DNA from: Prorocentrum cordatum
Lineage: Eukaryota > Sar > Dinophyceae > Prorocentrales > Prorocentraceae
NCBI GenBank assembly: GCA_963575745.1
Contig: CAUYUJ010017826.1
Location: forward strand, 412,552 to 476,551
Reading direction: 5' to 3'
DNA length: 64,000 bases
Shown here piece after piece: positions 52,485 to 61,429 of this stretch. The position numbers were made by a program, and so were the translations under genes. How positions within the stretch are numbered: position 1 is the stretch's first letter; every line of letters begins with the position of its first letter. Under the pieces are notes generated by a model, which saw nothing but the letters and a program-made list of their open reading frames with translations, was not told the DNA's origin and ran no database searches.

Positions 52485-53460
52485 CTCCCAGGAACACTTC
52501 CATGCTTATTCCGGCACCCCAGGGCGGTGTTCGAGCCGGACGCCCGGGCCGGCGGTCCGGGTCGGCGCTCGGAGCGATTCCGGCTCCGGCCGGCGCCGTA
52601 AAATTGAATTCCGAGGCGGCGCGGAAGAAAGGCCACTCGAAGACACATTTTCCTTTCGAAAATATTGATTTCCTGCTCCCGGCGCCCGGGCCGATTCCGG
52701 CACCCGACCGGCGCTCGAGCCAGACGCCCGGGCCGGCGCCCGGGCCAGCGCCCGGGCCGGTTCCGGCGCCGGCCGGCGCCAGAAAATTAAATTCCGAGGC
52801 GGTGCCGAAAAAGGGCCACTCCAAGACACATTTTCCTTTCAAAAATATTGATTTTCTGCTCGCGGCGCCCAGGAACCCTTCCGGGCGGATGCCGGCAGCC
52901 GATCCGGCGCTCGAGCCGGACGCCCAAGTCGGAGCCCGGGCCGGCGCCCGGGCCAGTTTCGGTGCCGGCCGGCGCCGGAAAATTTAATTCCGAGGTGGTG
53001 CCGAAAAAAGGCCACTCCAAGACACATTTTTCTTTCCAAAATATTGATTTTCTGCTCCCGGCGCCCAGGAACCCTTCCGGGCGGATTCTGGCACCCGAGC
53101 CGGCGCTGGAGCCGACCCCAAGTCGGCGCCCGGGCCGGCGCCCGGGTCGGTTTCGGCGCCGGACGGCGCCGGAAAATTGAATTCCGAGGCGGTGCCGAAA
53201 AAAAGCCTCTCCAAGACACATTTTTCTTTCAAGAATATTAATTTTCTGCTCCCGGCGCCCAGGAACCCTTCCGGGCCGATTCCGGCACCCGAGCCGGCGC
53301 TCGAAAAGACGCCCGGGTCGGCGCCCGGGCCGGCGCCCGGGCGGGTTCCGGCGCCAGCCGGCACCGGAAAATTGATTTCCGAGGCGGTGCCGAAAAAACG
53401 CCACTCCAAGACACATTTTTGTTTCAAAAATATTGATTTTCTGTTCTGTTCTCGGCGCCC
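52485..53460 (+). repeat. ~195-bp GC-palindrome satellite, left block, five units
   Basis: Units of 183-196 bp share AGGAACCCTTCCGGGC, a (GCCCGGGCCGGC)-rich middle, a palindromic GGCGCCGGCCGGCGCC, AAAATTGAATTCCGAGGCGG, GCCACTCCAAGACACATTTT and AAAATATTGATTTTCTGCTC. AAAATT landmarks fall at 52,600, 52,783, 52,979, 53,173 and 53,368. Frames in all registers are artefacts. Confidence 0.9.
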
Positions 53461-53468
53461 GGGAACCC
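53461..53468. other. Left target-site duplication GGGAACCC
   Basis: Eight bases immediately outside the left inverted terminus, repeated directly at 61,965-61,972. The sequence is part of the satellite unit (AGGAACCCTTCC), as expected if the element landed in the satellite. Confidence 0.7.
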
Positions 53469-53476
53469 AGAGGCTC
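53469..53476 (+). repeat. Left terminal inverted repeat
   Basis: AGAGGCTC, the exact reverse complement of the right end. Confidence 0.65.
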
Positions 53477-54168
53477 GAAAGTTTGAAAAAAAACAAAGAA
53501 CTTTGAAAAACGTGCAAGATTCCAGGGTCGAGCATGAATAACGAAGCTGATTTACAAAGAACAGTTGTTTTTTGCCTTCGAAAACAAGGGTTCGCTTTGA
53601 AATTCGCTTGTCCGACCGATGTTATTTCGAAGAACCTTTGAAAAACGTGTTTTCGAAGTGTGATGTGTCTACAAAGTAATAGCCCACGCGCTTTGTCACT
53701 CCCTACGGGAGTCAGCGTATTTTAACTCTAAGACCCCTGCGGCAGTGTATAGTATACTTGGGATGTGTGACGTTGGAGGTTCGCGCAGATTGAATGCCTC
53801 ATGTTGCCCTGTCCGTCTTGCTACTCCTGCTCAGTCTCCCTTGTCCCCTTTTGTCTTTCAGAAGCATCGGTGCGTTAGGGCGATCGTCTTGGTCTGTTAT
53901 TCCTCGTCGCCACTGCTCGAGGGGTCGCCCATTGCTCACTCAACGGACAGCCCGATGAACTTGTAGCTCTGGAGCCGTTGGAAATAAGTACCCTGCTCGC
54001 TTGAGGCCCTGGAAGTCCTTAGGCGGATAAGGTCTTGGAAGCTCCTCAGGCGGCTGGCTCCTCGATGTCTCCCCCTGTTGTCCGTGGTCTTGATTGGGAT
54101 GTACCGAGCGCACTCCTTGTTAGAACATTCGGGGGGAGCACTGCGAGATCTCAGCCAGGAGAGCCCAA
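53477..54168. other. 5' noncoding part of the element
   Basis: Shares GAATAACGAAGC and ATTTACAAAG words with the right end. A perfect CTCCC-TAC-GGGAG hairpin lies near 53,699. Probably leader and promoter, but no defined promoter motif was seen. Confidence 0.4.
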
Positions 54169-54197
54169 CCGTATTTGTTCAAGCCATTTTGGCTCAG
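54169..54197 (+). other. Spliced-leader relic before gene 1, possibly two layers
   Basis: AGCCATTTTGGCTCA (54,182-54,196) is an exact 15-base SL core. It is preceded by CCGTATTTGTTCAAG, which resembles a shortened, older SL (CCGTA...TTCAAG). A full SL followed by a SL lacking its first bases is the known signature of repeated mRNA recycling. Confidence 0.65.
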
Positions 54198-54213
54198 CAG
54201 GCTTTGTCGAAAC

Positions 54214-55245
54214 ATGCCGTGTAGCAAAAGTGTAACGATACCTCCAGACAAAGTGAAGCAGCTGCTCGATGAGCGTGTTTCTCTCTCTTCATGCAAGCCC
54301 AAGGTTTTGTTCAGACCTAAGAGCGTTAACAAGGCTGGAAACACCAGCGATTGGAGTACAATCAATAAGCATCGTATTCTTCTCAGCGAAGTGCTGGATT
54401 TAACAAGTGGCCGTCAGATTCATCAGAACAGTTTTGCCAAACAATTGGAAAAATGGCTTTCAGAACACGGGATGCAATGGTCATATCGGGACGTTGAGGA
54501 TTCATCCGAGGGGCTTCGAATCATGATCCGAACGTTGAAAGCAAAAAAACGAGATCCAGCAGGTGGGCTACCTCCGAGATCCTACCAGCAACTTCAGACT
54601 CTGATGGATAAGGTTCGTGTAGACAACGATGCCCCGACTCGAGATGACGATCAGAGCGACAGCGATTCTGTAGAGGTTCTTCCACCCAAGAAGCGTGCGT
54701 TGGTTCCCACGCTTTCTATTTCGAGCGAGGACGTGCCGCCCAAACTCATTAAACATGAAAAGGATGCTGGTATCGACTTCGACGTGCTGAGCGCGTCTCT
54801 GTGGCCTAGCAGTTCGAAGGGGTCCGAGTCCGTGGATGCTATCGTCGATGGCTTGGTGGTGCCGAACGTCGTCGGCCCGACAATGAACAATTACAAGTCC
54901 ATGAACCGTGAGCTGAAAGGGGAACCTGCGGCTGCATATAAGCGGCCTGCGGCCGCGGCTAAGCGGCCTGCTGCTGCAGTACCTGGTCCCCCTCATTCTC
55001 CTGATCCTTCTTCTGGTCCAGAGGGTGCTGCAGCGGTGGTGGATCTGCTGAAGGATTATCTCCCTTGGGATGGCTCGGACCCCCCGCTCCAGGTCATGAA
55101 AAAGCGTGTGCACAGCAAGGGCTTTCACTCGGAGAGAGATCGTGTGATCAAGAGTGGCGTCACGAACAAAGATGAAATCAGTAGGAGGGCGTCTGCGGCT
55201 GGCCAGGCCTTGTTGAAGCAATGGCTGACTCGCGTTGGCATGTAG
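54214..55245 (+). CDS. Element gene 1: unrecognised nuclear-type protein, 343 aa
   Basis: ATG at 54,214, 17 nt after the SL relic, is chosen as the first ATG of the former mRNA. Residues 1-120 are helical and charged (PPDKVKQLLDERVSL; FAKQLEKWLSEHGMQW). Residues 144-152 are an acidic DDDQSDSDS run followed by PPKKR (157-161), a likely nuclear-localisation signal. A repeated KRPAAA motif is at 243-255, and a conserved-looking C-terminal domain runs from about 272 (VVDLLKDYLPWDGSDPPLQ, RASAAGQALLKQWLTRVGM). No catalytic motif or known family was recognised. Intronless and intact. Its place in the element suggests an accessory DNA-binding or regulatory role, which is inference. Confidence 0.75.
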   Translation: MPCSKSVTIPPDKVKQLLDERVSLSSCKPKVLFRPKSVNKAGNTSDWSTINKHRILLSEVLDLTSGRQIHQNSFAKQLEKWLSEHGMQWSYRDVEDSSEGLRIMIRTLKAKKRDPAGGLPPRSYQQLQTLMDKVRVDNDAPTRDDDQSDSDSVEVLPPKKRALVPTLSISSEDVPPKLIKHEKDAGIDFDVLSASLWPSSSKGSESVDAIVDGLVVPNVVGPTMNNYKSMNRELKGEPAAAYKRPAAAAKRPAAAVPGPPHSPDPSSGPEGAAAVVDLLKDYLPWDGSDPPLQVMKKRVHSKGFHSERDRVIKSGVTNKDEISRRASAAGQALLKQWLTRVGM

Positions 55246-56208
55246 GGACTGTCGCGTCAGAGCCACGGCTGTCAGGGAGGGTAAAGGAGGAGGAGGCTGA
55301 GGAGGAAGTGGAGGAGGAGGAGGAGGAGGAGGAGGAGGGGAGGAGGCTGGGAAGGAATAAGTTTTTTCTTCAATTCAAGCTCGAGCCAAGGCAGAACGCG
55401 GGGAGGAGGAAGAGGAGGAGGAGGATGAGGAGGAGGATGAGGAGGAGGATGAGGAGGAGGACCAGCAGGAGTAAGAAGGGTCAAGAGGATAATGATGAGG
55501 AGGAGGAGGAGCAGGATAGAGGAGCGGAGGGGGGACTGAGAAGGAGAAGAGGGAGAGGAAGAAGAAGCTCAGGACGACGAGACGGAAAGGAGGAAGATTA
55601 AGAGAAGTGCGACGACTCCCCCCCCCTCTGCGTCTTCCACTTCATCTCCTCTCCCGTCTCCCGCTTGCTGTTCTGTGTCTGTAGCTCGGCGGTGAACTAA
55701 TTTTCCGCTCTCTGTCGGCCACCGCACGTATCCAGAGCCCGTTGAGATCTTGCTGGCATTTTCTATGCAGTGGCTGCAGGTCTTTGACAGCGACAAGTTT
55801 CGTGAAAGGACGGACCCAAAAAGCCCACGAGTGTTCCCTGCTTCCGGAACCCAGAAAGACCTCCATAAGGCCTCCACCCGTTGGTGCCATCACAATATCC
55901 ACGGCATCGCATCCGTCAAAATCTCCAGCGACATCAACCATCAACAACATTAACATTGCCAGCAATACCGTCACTATTCGTAGACGTCATCGCAATCTGC
56001 ACGACCGACATCAACATCGACACCATCCATGCGTGAGTGGTTGTGCCATAGGTTTCGCCCTCTGCCGCCGAGAACGACGCGCTATGCTGACGTCTTTCAA
56101 ATGTATGCAAAACGCACCACGTCATGGAACAGTCAACCAGTAACGTGAGCAGCGTGCGAAACCACGAAACCAACAAACGACAAACAAGAAACCGAAACGG
56201 CCACCGTT
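55246..56208. other. Intergenic region 1-2 with (GAG)n
   Basis: A GAG/GGA purine tract with GAT interruptions (about 55,280-55,580) and a C-rich run at 55,617. The rest is unassigned. No gene recognised. Confidence 0.5.
55280..55580 (+). repeat. (GAG)n purine tract inside the element
   Basis: Imperfect GAG/GGA/GAT triplets. The Glu-rich and Arg-rich frames over it are artefacts. Confidence 0.85.
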
Positions 56209-56230
56209 TCCGTAGCTATCTGGGCTCTTG
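56209..56230 (+). other. Spliced-leader relic before gene 2
   Basis: TCCGTAGCTATCTGGGCTC then TTG: 17 of 22 bases match the SL exon, in the same orientation as the gene and 49 nt before its ATG. Confidence 0.55.
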
Positions 56231-56279
56231 CACGCGTCCAGATTGAAGGCACCACGGACTTTCGCATTTCTCTCATTTG

Positions 56280-56930
56280 ATGTCTCGGCGACGGCAGGAG
56301 TTTACGCCATTTCAGGGTCGAGGGTTCAAGCTTGATGGAGTTAGCAGGGTGAGAGCTCCACAGCCTGCTCGTGATCCCGAACATGTCGTTGAGGTGGCCG
56401 ACTCGCCTCAACCAGTACGAATGCAACCGAGTCGCGATCCATCGAGGGAGTCCGACGGCTTGTCTGAGGCGATGGGTGAGCTTCTTGCCTTCGAGCAAAC
56501 GGAGCAGATTCAGGCCGTCCAGTCGCACTCGTTCGATCATGCCATTGACCACGACATGCCTGTGGTGATGAAGGCCATCAGCAACATGAAGGTCATCGCA
56601 AGTTCGTGGTTGGCGGAGCTTCCAGAGCACAAGTGCACGCACGACCTGAGGGAACAGATCGACGAGTTCTTGATCCAGAGTGTGTCGGCCGAGAGCTACG
56701 GTGACGCTCATCACAACGGCCCGCCTGATCACCACCTTATCTCGATGAAGAACAGCCTGCTCGCGACGTTTCGCAATCTCCGAGACGATGCCGACACGTG
56801 CCTGGGCAAGAAGAAAAAGGACCTCTCAGTGCATAGCTCCTCATCGAGCAAGCGCGGGAGCAGCTCGACGCCACCAAAGGCTGCCCCAAAAAAGAAAACT
56901 CGGAAGGTAGACGATGATGATTCAGACTGA
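56280..56930 (+). CDS. Element gene 2: unrecognised basic-tailed protein, 216 aa
   Basis: ATG at 56,280 is the first after the SL relic. The N-terminus is basic (MSRRRQEFTPFQGRGFK). The middle, about residues 60-165, is predicted helical (SEAMGELLAFEQTEQIQAV; HDLREQIDEFLIQSVSAES; SMKNSLLATFRNLRDDAD). The C-terminus is Ser-rich then Lys-rich (PPKAAPKKKTRKVDDDDSD), typical of a nuclear or nucleic-acid-associated tail. No known domain recognised. Similar in organisation, though not clearly in sequence, to gene 3: helical body plus basic tail. Intact and intronless. Confidence 0.7.
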   Translation: MSRRRQEFTPFQGRGFKLDGVSRVRAPQPARDPEHVVEVADSPQPVRMQPSRDPSRESDGLSEAMGELLAFEQTEQIQAVQSHSFDHAIDHDMPVVMKAISNMKVIASSWLAELPEHKCTHDLREQIDEFLIQSVSAESYGDAHHNGPPDHHLISMKNSLLATFRNLRDDADTCLGKKKKDLSVHSSSSSKRGSSSTPPKAAPKKKTRKVDDDDSD

Positions 56931-57123
56931 ACCCTCGCTTCTCTCGTTGCAGGCGCCGTTTGTGTTGATGGCTCGTGTCTTTCGCATTTAGCTGCGTGCT
57001 AGATTCAGACGAGTCAGCAGAGACTTGCCGCGGCCAGAAATTCAAGCACTGGCGCCAGACGGTCTCCGCTATTCCCATCGCCAATAACATCAACAATCGC
57101 GCATTCACAGAGTAGTAGTAGGA

Positions 57124-57350
57124 GTGACCCAAAGGAGTAGCAGGAGTGACCCAAAGGAGTGGCCCAAAGGAGGCCCAAAGGAGGCCCAAAGGATGCCCAA
57201 AGGAGTAGGAGTAGCCCAAAGGAGGGCCAAAGGAGTGGCCCAAAGGAGTGGCCCAAAGGAGTGGCCCAAAGGAGTGGCCCAAAGGAGTGGCCCAAAGGAG
57301 TGGCCCAAAGGAGTGGCCCAAAGGAGTGGCCCAAAGGAGGCCCGATTGAA
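57124..57350 (+). repeat. 13-bp minisatellite GTGGCCCAAAGGA
   Basis: About 17 copies, the central ones perfect. The reverse strand gives the artefactual LLWATPLGHSFGP frame. Confidence 0.9.
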
Positions 57351-57724
57351 AGCGCAGTAGGAGTGGCCGACAGGAGGCCTAGACAAATTTCACTCAGCCC
57401 CTCGAGGCTCAGGGGAACTCCATATAGGACCAAAGGATGTCCAAGCAATTGCCATTAAGGTTCTCGTGGCCCCTCATGGCTCCAATGACCTACAGCACGA
57501 CCTCCAGCAGAAGCCCACCCCCTCACCCCCGTGAGAGCCAACCTAAGGTGATCAAGAAAACGCGCTCGTTCAGTGTCTGCCTTGTGACCCGACGCCTGAT
57601 TTCTTTTCTGCTCGCAGCTGCTCCTGGAGGCCGGCAATTCTGAGGTCTTTTCGCGAAGTGGCCAGCTTCGATTCCGAAGTTCTGCTGGGAGTACGAGGGT
57701 GATTCAAGAGCACGCGCGCGGGCG

Positions 57725-57895
57725 CAAGAATGCATCCTTGCATACTTGCATTCTTGCTTGCATACTTGCATTCTTGCATACTTGCACATCGCAAAACAAT
57801 CAGATCAAGAATGCAAGAATGCAAGAATGCAAGAATGCATTCTTGCATACTTGCATTCTTGCTTGCATCCTTGCATGCATTCTTGCGCGCCGCTG
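57725..57895. repeat. Inverted ATTCTTGC / GCAAGAAT minisatellite
   Basis: Blocks of ATTCTTGC(ATACTTGC) alternate with GCAAGAAT blocks (57,808-57,838), so the stretch can fold into a long hairpin. Confidence 0.8.
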
Positions 57896-57922
57896 GTTCT
57901 GAGTTCAAGGCCTTCTCAGATT

Positions 57923-57944
57923 TCCGTAGCCATTTGGGGTCAAG
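57923..57944 (+). other. Spliced-leader relic before gene 3
   Basis: TCCGTAGCCATTTGGGGTCA then AG: 20 of 22 bases match the SL exon; 42 nt before the ATG at 57,987. Confidence 0.8.
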
Positions 57945-57986
57945 TCGTCTCGCTTCCGGTACTACGATCTGCACGTGCCCGCAGAC

Positions 57987-58955
57987 ATGCCGCCAAAAAT
58001 GCCGAAGGCCAAGCTCAGCGAGGTTGCGCCAACAGACGAAGAGGTTGCGGAAGCTAGGGCCAAGTTAGAGCAGATGGAGAGGGGCAAGCTTCGCAGCGCG
58101 ACCACGTGTATGCAGAATTTCCTCAAAGCTCATCCTGATGATTCAGTGAATCTCACCACATCTGACCTGAAAGAGAAGTATCTCATCCACTTCCTCGTGC
58201 ACCAGATGCGCAGCAAGAACACCACGAAGCAAATCCAGTCCGAGCGAATGGGCAGTACCAACAGCGAGAAGATCAAGGAGTTCTACTGGTGGAATAAGTT
58301 CCAGATGAACAAGAATCTGGGGGAGGAGATGGCCGAGCACTACCGTGCGTCGGGCAAGCTCCCGAAAGTTCCCAACATGGTCACTGGCAGCACCGACGAG
58401 GAGCACGTGCAGTGGGGGGTCCCAGTGAATTACGAGAGAATGACCGACGCCGAGTGGAACGCCATGCGGATTTGGAGCACGGGTGAGTCCAGTGAGGCAG
58501 ACATGAAGGCTGCCCAGGAGTTCTTCGGCCTGGTGGGCAGCGGCTCCTCTTCGTCGGGCAGCGGCCAGGCGAGCATCAAGGCTGAGCCGAAGAGCGAACT
58601 GGATTTCTTGAATGAGAAGATCGAAGCCCTCAAAGCTGATCCGACGCAGTCCCTTCGCAAGTTCCAGGACTTCGAGATGGAGCTCAGCCAGATCAAAGTG
58701 AAAGCAGACGGCGACAAATGCAACAAGTACGCGAACATGCTCTCGGACGATCTTGACAAGTGCCTCAAGAAGATCTCGGGCGTCACCAAAATTCTCAAGA
58801 AGATGGTCCAGGAGCCCGCGGAGTCAGAGGGTGGTCTTCCTAAGCTCATCAGCTCGATGGAGACCCTCAGCGGCGAGGTCGACGACGCTCGCAATTGGGC
58901 GTCCACTTTCGGCTACACGTTGGCCGCCAAGAAGAGGCGCACCAAAAAATCGTGA
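57987..58955 (+). CDS. Element gene 3: unrecognised protein with NLS-like tail, 322 aa
   Basis: ATG at 57,987 follows the SL relic. Residues 12-35 form a charged helix (EEVAEARAKLEQMERGK). Residues 40-125 form a compact region (CMQNFLKAHPDDSVNLTTSD; FLVHQMRSKNTTKQIQSERM; FYWWNKFQMNKNLGEEMAEH). Residues 185-194 are a Ser/Gly linker. Residues 205-310 are a helical domain (FLNEKIEALKADPTQ; LDKCLKKISGVTKILKKM). The end is AAKKRRTKKS, a likely nuclear-localisation signal. No known family or catalytic residues recognised. Ordinary mixed codon use and an intact frame argue that it is a real, recently functional gene. Confidence 0.8.
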   Translation: MPPKMPKAKLSEVAPTDEEVAEARAKLEQMERGKLRSATTCMQNFLKAHPDDSVNLTTSDLKEKYLIHFLVHQMRSKNTTKQIQSERMGSTNSEKIKEFYWWNKFQMNKNLGEEMAEHYRASGKLPKVPNMVTGSTDEEHVQWGVPVNYERMTDAEWNAMRIWSTGESSEADMKAAQEFFGLVGSGSSSSGSGQASIKAEPKSELDFLNEKIEALKADPTQSLRKFQDFEMELSQIKVKADGDKCNKYANMLSDDLDKCLKKISGVTKILKKMVQEPAESEGGLPKLISSMETLSGEVDDARNWASTFGYTLAAKKRRTKKS

Positions 58956-59391
58956 GACAGTGCGAGTCCAAGGCTCCGCTACCATTATACTCTTTTGCCC
59001 CTCTCCAGTTTCGAAGGGCATGCGGTGGGCGATCTTGGGCTCGACGCCACCTTCAGCTCGACTCTCGAGGGTCTCTGGCACAAACACGTTCGCGCATGAT
59101 GGGGCGTGCGAAGAAAAAGCAAAACAAAGTAACCTTGAGCCTCTAGCCACCTTGGGCCCCATGATGGCCACAGTCACCTTGAGCCCTTGAGCATATTGAG
59201 AGTTATTGCTATCGACGTCATCGCAACCTTCATCACCATTACCACACACATGAGCCGAGTAGCATCGAGATCATCATGCCATGTGCCACGCTCTCTCATC
59301 GTCACAACGGGGACCAACACCATACATTGACACGTCGTGGCCCAATATCCACCACCACACATCTTCATCATCGTCATCGTCTGTGCTTCCA
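58956..59391. other. Intergenic region 3-4
   Basis: CATCATCACC-rich short repeats near 59,215-59,370. No gene recognised. Confidence 0.45.
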
Positions 59392-59414
59392 CCCGTAGCC
59401 AATTTTGGCTCAAA
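59392..59414 (+). other. Spliced-leader relic before gene 4
   Basis: CCCGTAGCCAATTTTGGCTC then AAA: the SL exon with one extra A. 12 nt before the ATG at 59,427. Confidence 0.8.
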
Positions 59415-59426
59415 CCGTTTGCCATA

Positions 59427-61292
59427 ATGAAGCTACACGCTACACTAGTGCTGCTGTGCTCGTGCATGGTTGGCTTGAAGCAGCGGCAGGCACTTGAGCG
59501 TGAGGATGGGTCTCCCGAAGGAGCTCACGTGCCAGCTTCTGGGAGGATCCGAGGGGGGTTCAAGCAGCGCCGACTTGAGTCCACCGAGCCTCCTGCTGAC
59601 CAGACCTCCGCTGGGAGAATCTCGGACCTCGGGCCCTTCGGACAAGCTCTGATCAAGGATTGGGGAGCTGGTCGCAAGTCGGCAAAGCAAGTTCAGCAGG
59701 ACGCAATGGGTGCTCAAGCTCAGGGTGCAAAGGGCCTTGAGAGGTTAGCTAAGCTCGGGAGTTCTGGCCAAAGTCCTCAGAACATATTTCGCGACATGCA
59801 AGCTTGTCTTGGCTATCCAGACGGGTCCCCGCGCATCCAATGGTTTGAGATCCCAACTACATTTGGCAGACGGACGCCTCATCCATTCTTGTTGCCACAC
59901 TGTTTTTTCGCTGAGTATTACAAGGGCTGCAAACAAAGATGGCGAGATGTGATGGCTGGCCCCGTCGGTGCTTGCAGGCAATTTTGGGAATCTGTGCAAG
60001 ATACTACATACATGGAGAGACATCCCGATCTCGCTCAAGATACATGGGCTCGAACGATACCTATTGGAATACATGGAGATGGGGGTGCATTTTCTAAGCA
60101 GGAGAACTTGCTGACACTATCGTGGAACAGCTTGCTGGGTGCAGGATCTACTCTTTCGAAGCGTTTTCTATTCACTGTAATTCTGAAAAGCCATATGGTG
60201 GCAGATACTCTGAACACTATCCTTCGAATTTTGGCGTGGAGTCTCAATGCGCTACTCAGCGGCGCAACGCCGAAGCAAGATGCATTCGGCAACAACTTGA
60301 TCGATGCTGGCGTCCCTTTGGCTGGATCGTGGCGTGGGGCAGCATGCCAGATTCGCGGTGATTGGGAGTTTTACTGCAGTACAATGGGGTTCCCACAATG
60401 GAACTCGGGCGATCGGATGTGCTGGATGTGTAGGGCATCCAACACCGTGGAAGAGTTGCTCTGGACTAACTTCGCCGACGACGCTCCCTGGAGACATACT
60501 CTCTTCACACATGAAACGTACCGAGATTTTCTGAGGTCAAGGGGTGAGGCAATACCAATCCTTTTGAATTATGTTCGAGGCCTGCGCCTCGAAAACATCA
60601 TGGTTGACGTGCTCCATGCGATCGACTTAGGGGTGGCAGCGCATACACTAGGCAACATACTATTTCTGTTCGGAGCGGTTCGGAAATCATTCGGAGGCAC
60701 GAACATGAACGCTGGAGTTGAAAAGATGTCAGAACACATGCACGCTTGGTATTCCACGCGCAAGGTTGATTCAAGGCTCAGGGGCAAGCTTGCCTTGGAG
60801 GTTCTTCGACAGCAGGGGGGGTGGCCAAAGCTTCGTGGGAAAGCCGCTCCGATCAGAAAGCTTGCCAAATACGCTCTTCATGTGGTCGAATTGTTTCAGG
60901 ATGGCTCAGAGCATGATCGTCTAGTGTATGCTCTGATCCGCTGCCTGTGCAAATTTTATGATATCATTGATGCCAACAGCCAGTTTCTTCCAGAAGAATC
61001 GAAAAACGAGATGTCGGTCCTGGGTCGGAAGTTCTGTCAGATATACAATGCACTGGCCGTGCAAGCGTTTAACGACAACATTCGAATGTGGAAACTGAGC
61101 CCCAAGATGCACGTGCTGATACATCTCTGCGAGACGCAGAGTGCAACGTGGGGTAACCCGCGTTTTTTTTGGACGTACGCAGATGAAGATTTAGTTGGAT
61201 GCATGATCGATGTTGCCAGAACTTGCCATGTCAAGACGGTATCCTTCTCGGTGCTTTTTAAATGGCTCCACTGCCATTTCGCCGAGGACTAG
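59427..61292 (+). CDS. Element gene 4: putative DDE-type transposase, 621 aa
   Basis: ATG at 59,427 is the first after the SL relic; an upstream GTG would extend the frame by 30 residues but would include the SL itself. Residue 1-16 is hydrophobic (MKLHATLVLLCSCMVG), perhaps fortuitous. Possible catalytic positions: HGDG at 216-219, DVLHAIDLG at 394-402, H-x4-H at 562-566 and DEDLVG at 586-591. C-x2-C (CWMC, 332-335) may bind zinc. Spacing and the D-x2-H wording recall the Tnp2/Plavaka-like (CACTA-related) transposases, and closely worded proteins (IPIGIHGDG, NPRFFWTYADEDLVG) are multicopy in dinoflagellate genomes. Assignment to a DDE transposase is inference; membership in a multicopy dinoflagellate family is more certain. 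Confidence 0.7.
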   Translation: MKLHATLVLLCSCMVGLKQRQALEREDGSPEGAHVPASGRIRGGFKQRRLESTEPPADQTSAGRISDLGPFGQALIKDWGAGRKSAKQVQQDAMGAQAQGAKGLERLAKLGSSGQSPQNIFRDMQACLGYPDGSPRIQWFEIPTTFGRRTPHPFLLPHCFFAEYYKGCKQRWRDVMAGPVGACRQFWESVQDTTYMERHPDLAQDTWARTIPIGIHGDGGAFSKQENLLTLSWNSLLGAGSTLSKRFLFTVILKSHMVADTLNTILRILAWSLNALLSGATPKQDAFGNNLIDAGVPLAGSWRGAACQIRGDWEFYCSTMGFPQWNSGDRMCWMCRASNTVEELLWTNFADDAPWRHTLFTHETYRDFLRSRGEAIPILLNYVRGLRLENIMVDVLHAIDLGVAAHTLGNILFLFGAVRKSFGGTNMNAGVEKMSEHMHAWYSTRKVDSRLRGKLALEVLRQQGGWPKLRGKAAPIRKLAKYALHVVELFQDGSEHDRLVYALIRCLCKFYDIIDANSQFLPEESKNEMSVLGRKFCQIYNALAVQAFNDNIRMWKLSPKMHVLIHLCETQSATWGNPRFFWTYADEDLVGCMIDVARTCHVKTVSFSVLFKWLHCHFAED

Positions 61293-61429
61293 AGGCAAAG
61301 CATGTCACGGGCATCGTCACCGTCATCTTCACCATCGCTCTCTTCTCTCTCCTCTGCTTCCTCCCCGCCCCCGCTGCCGCCCTACGTCGACGTGCCCCGC
61401 GCCTCCGAGGAGTGACGGAGGACACAAAA

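Larger units (their letters stand above)
56931..57922. other. Intergenic region 2-3 with two minisatellites
   Basis: A GTGGCCCAAAGGA 13-bp array (57,124-57,350) and an 8-bp ATTCTTGC / GCAAGAAT inverted array (57,725-57,895). No gene recognised. Confidence 0.5.

Noticed and set aside
52502-53535. Multiple 110-210-codon frames in the ~195-bp satellite
   Set aside because: Registers of the satellite; the same in 61,944-62,643.
57014-57448. Minus-strand frame with repeated GHSFGPLLWATPL, membrane-like
   Set aside because: Product of the 13-bp GTGGCCCAAAGGA array.
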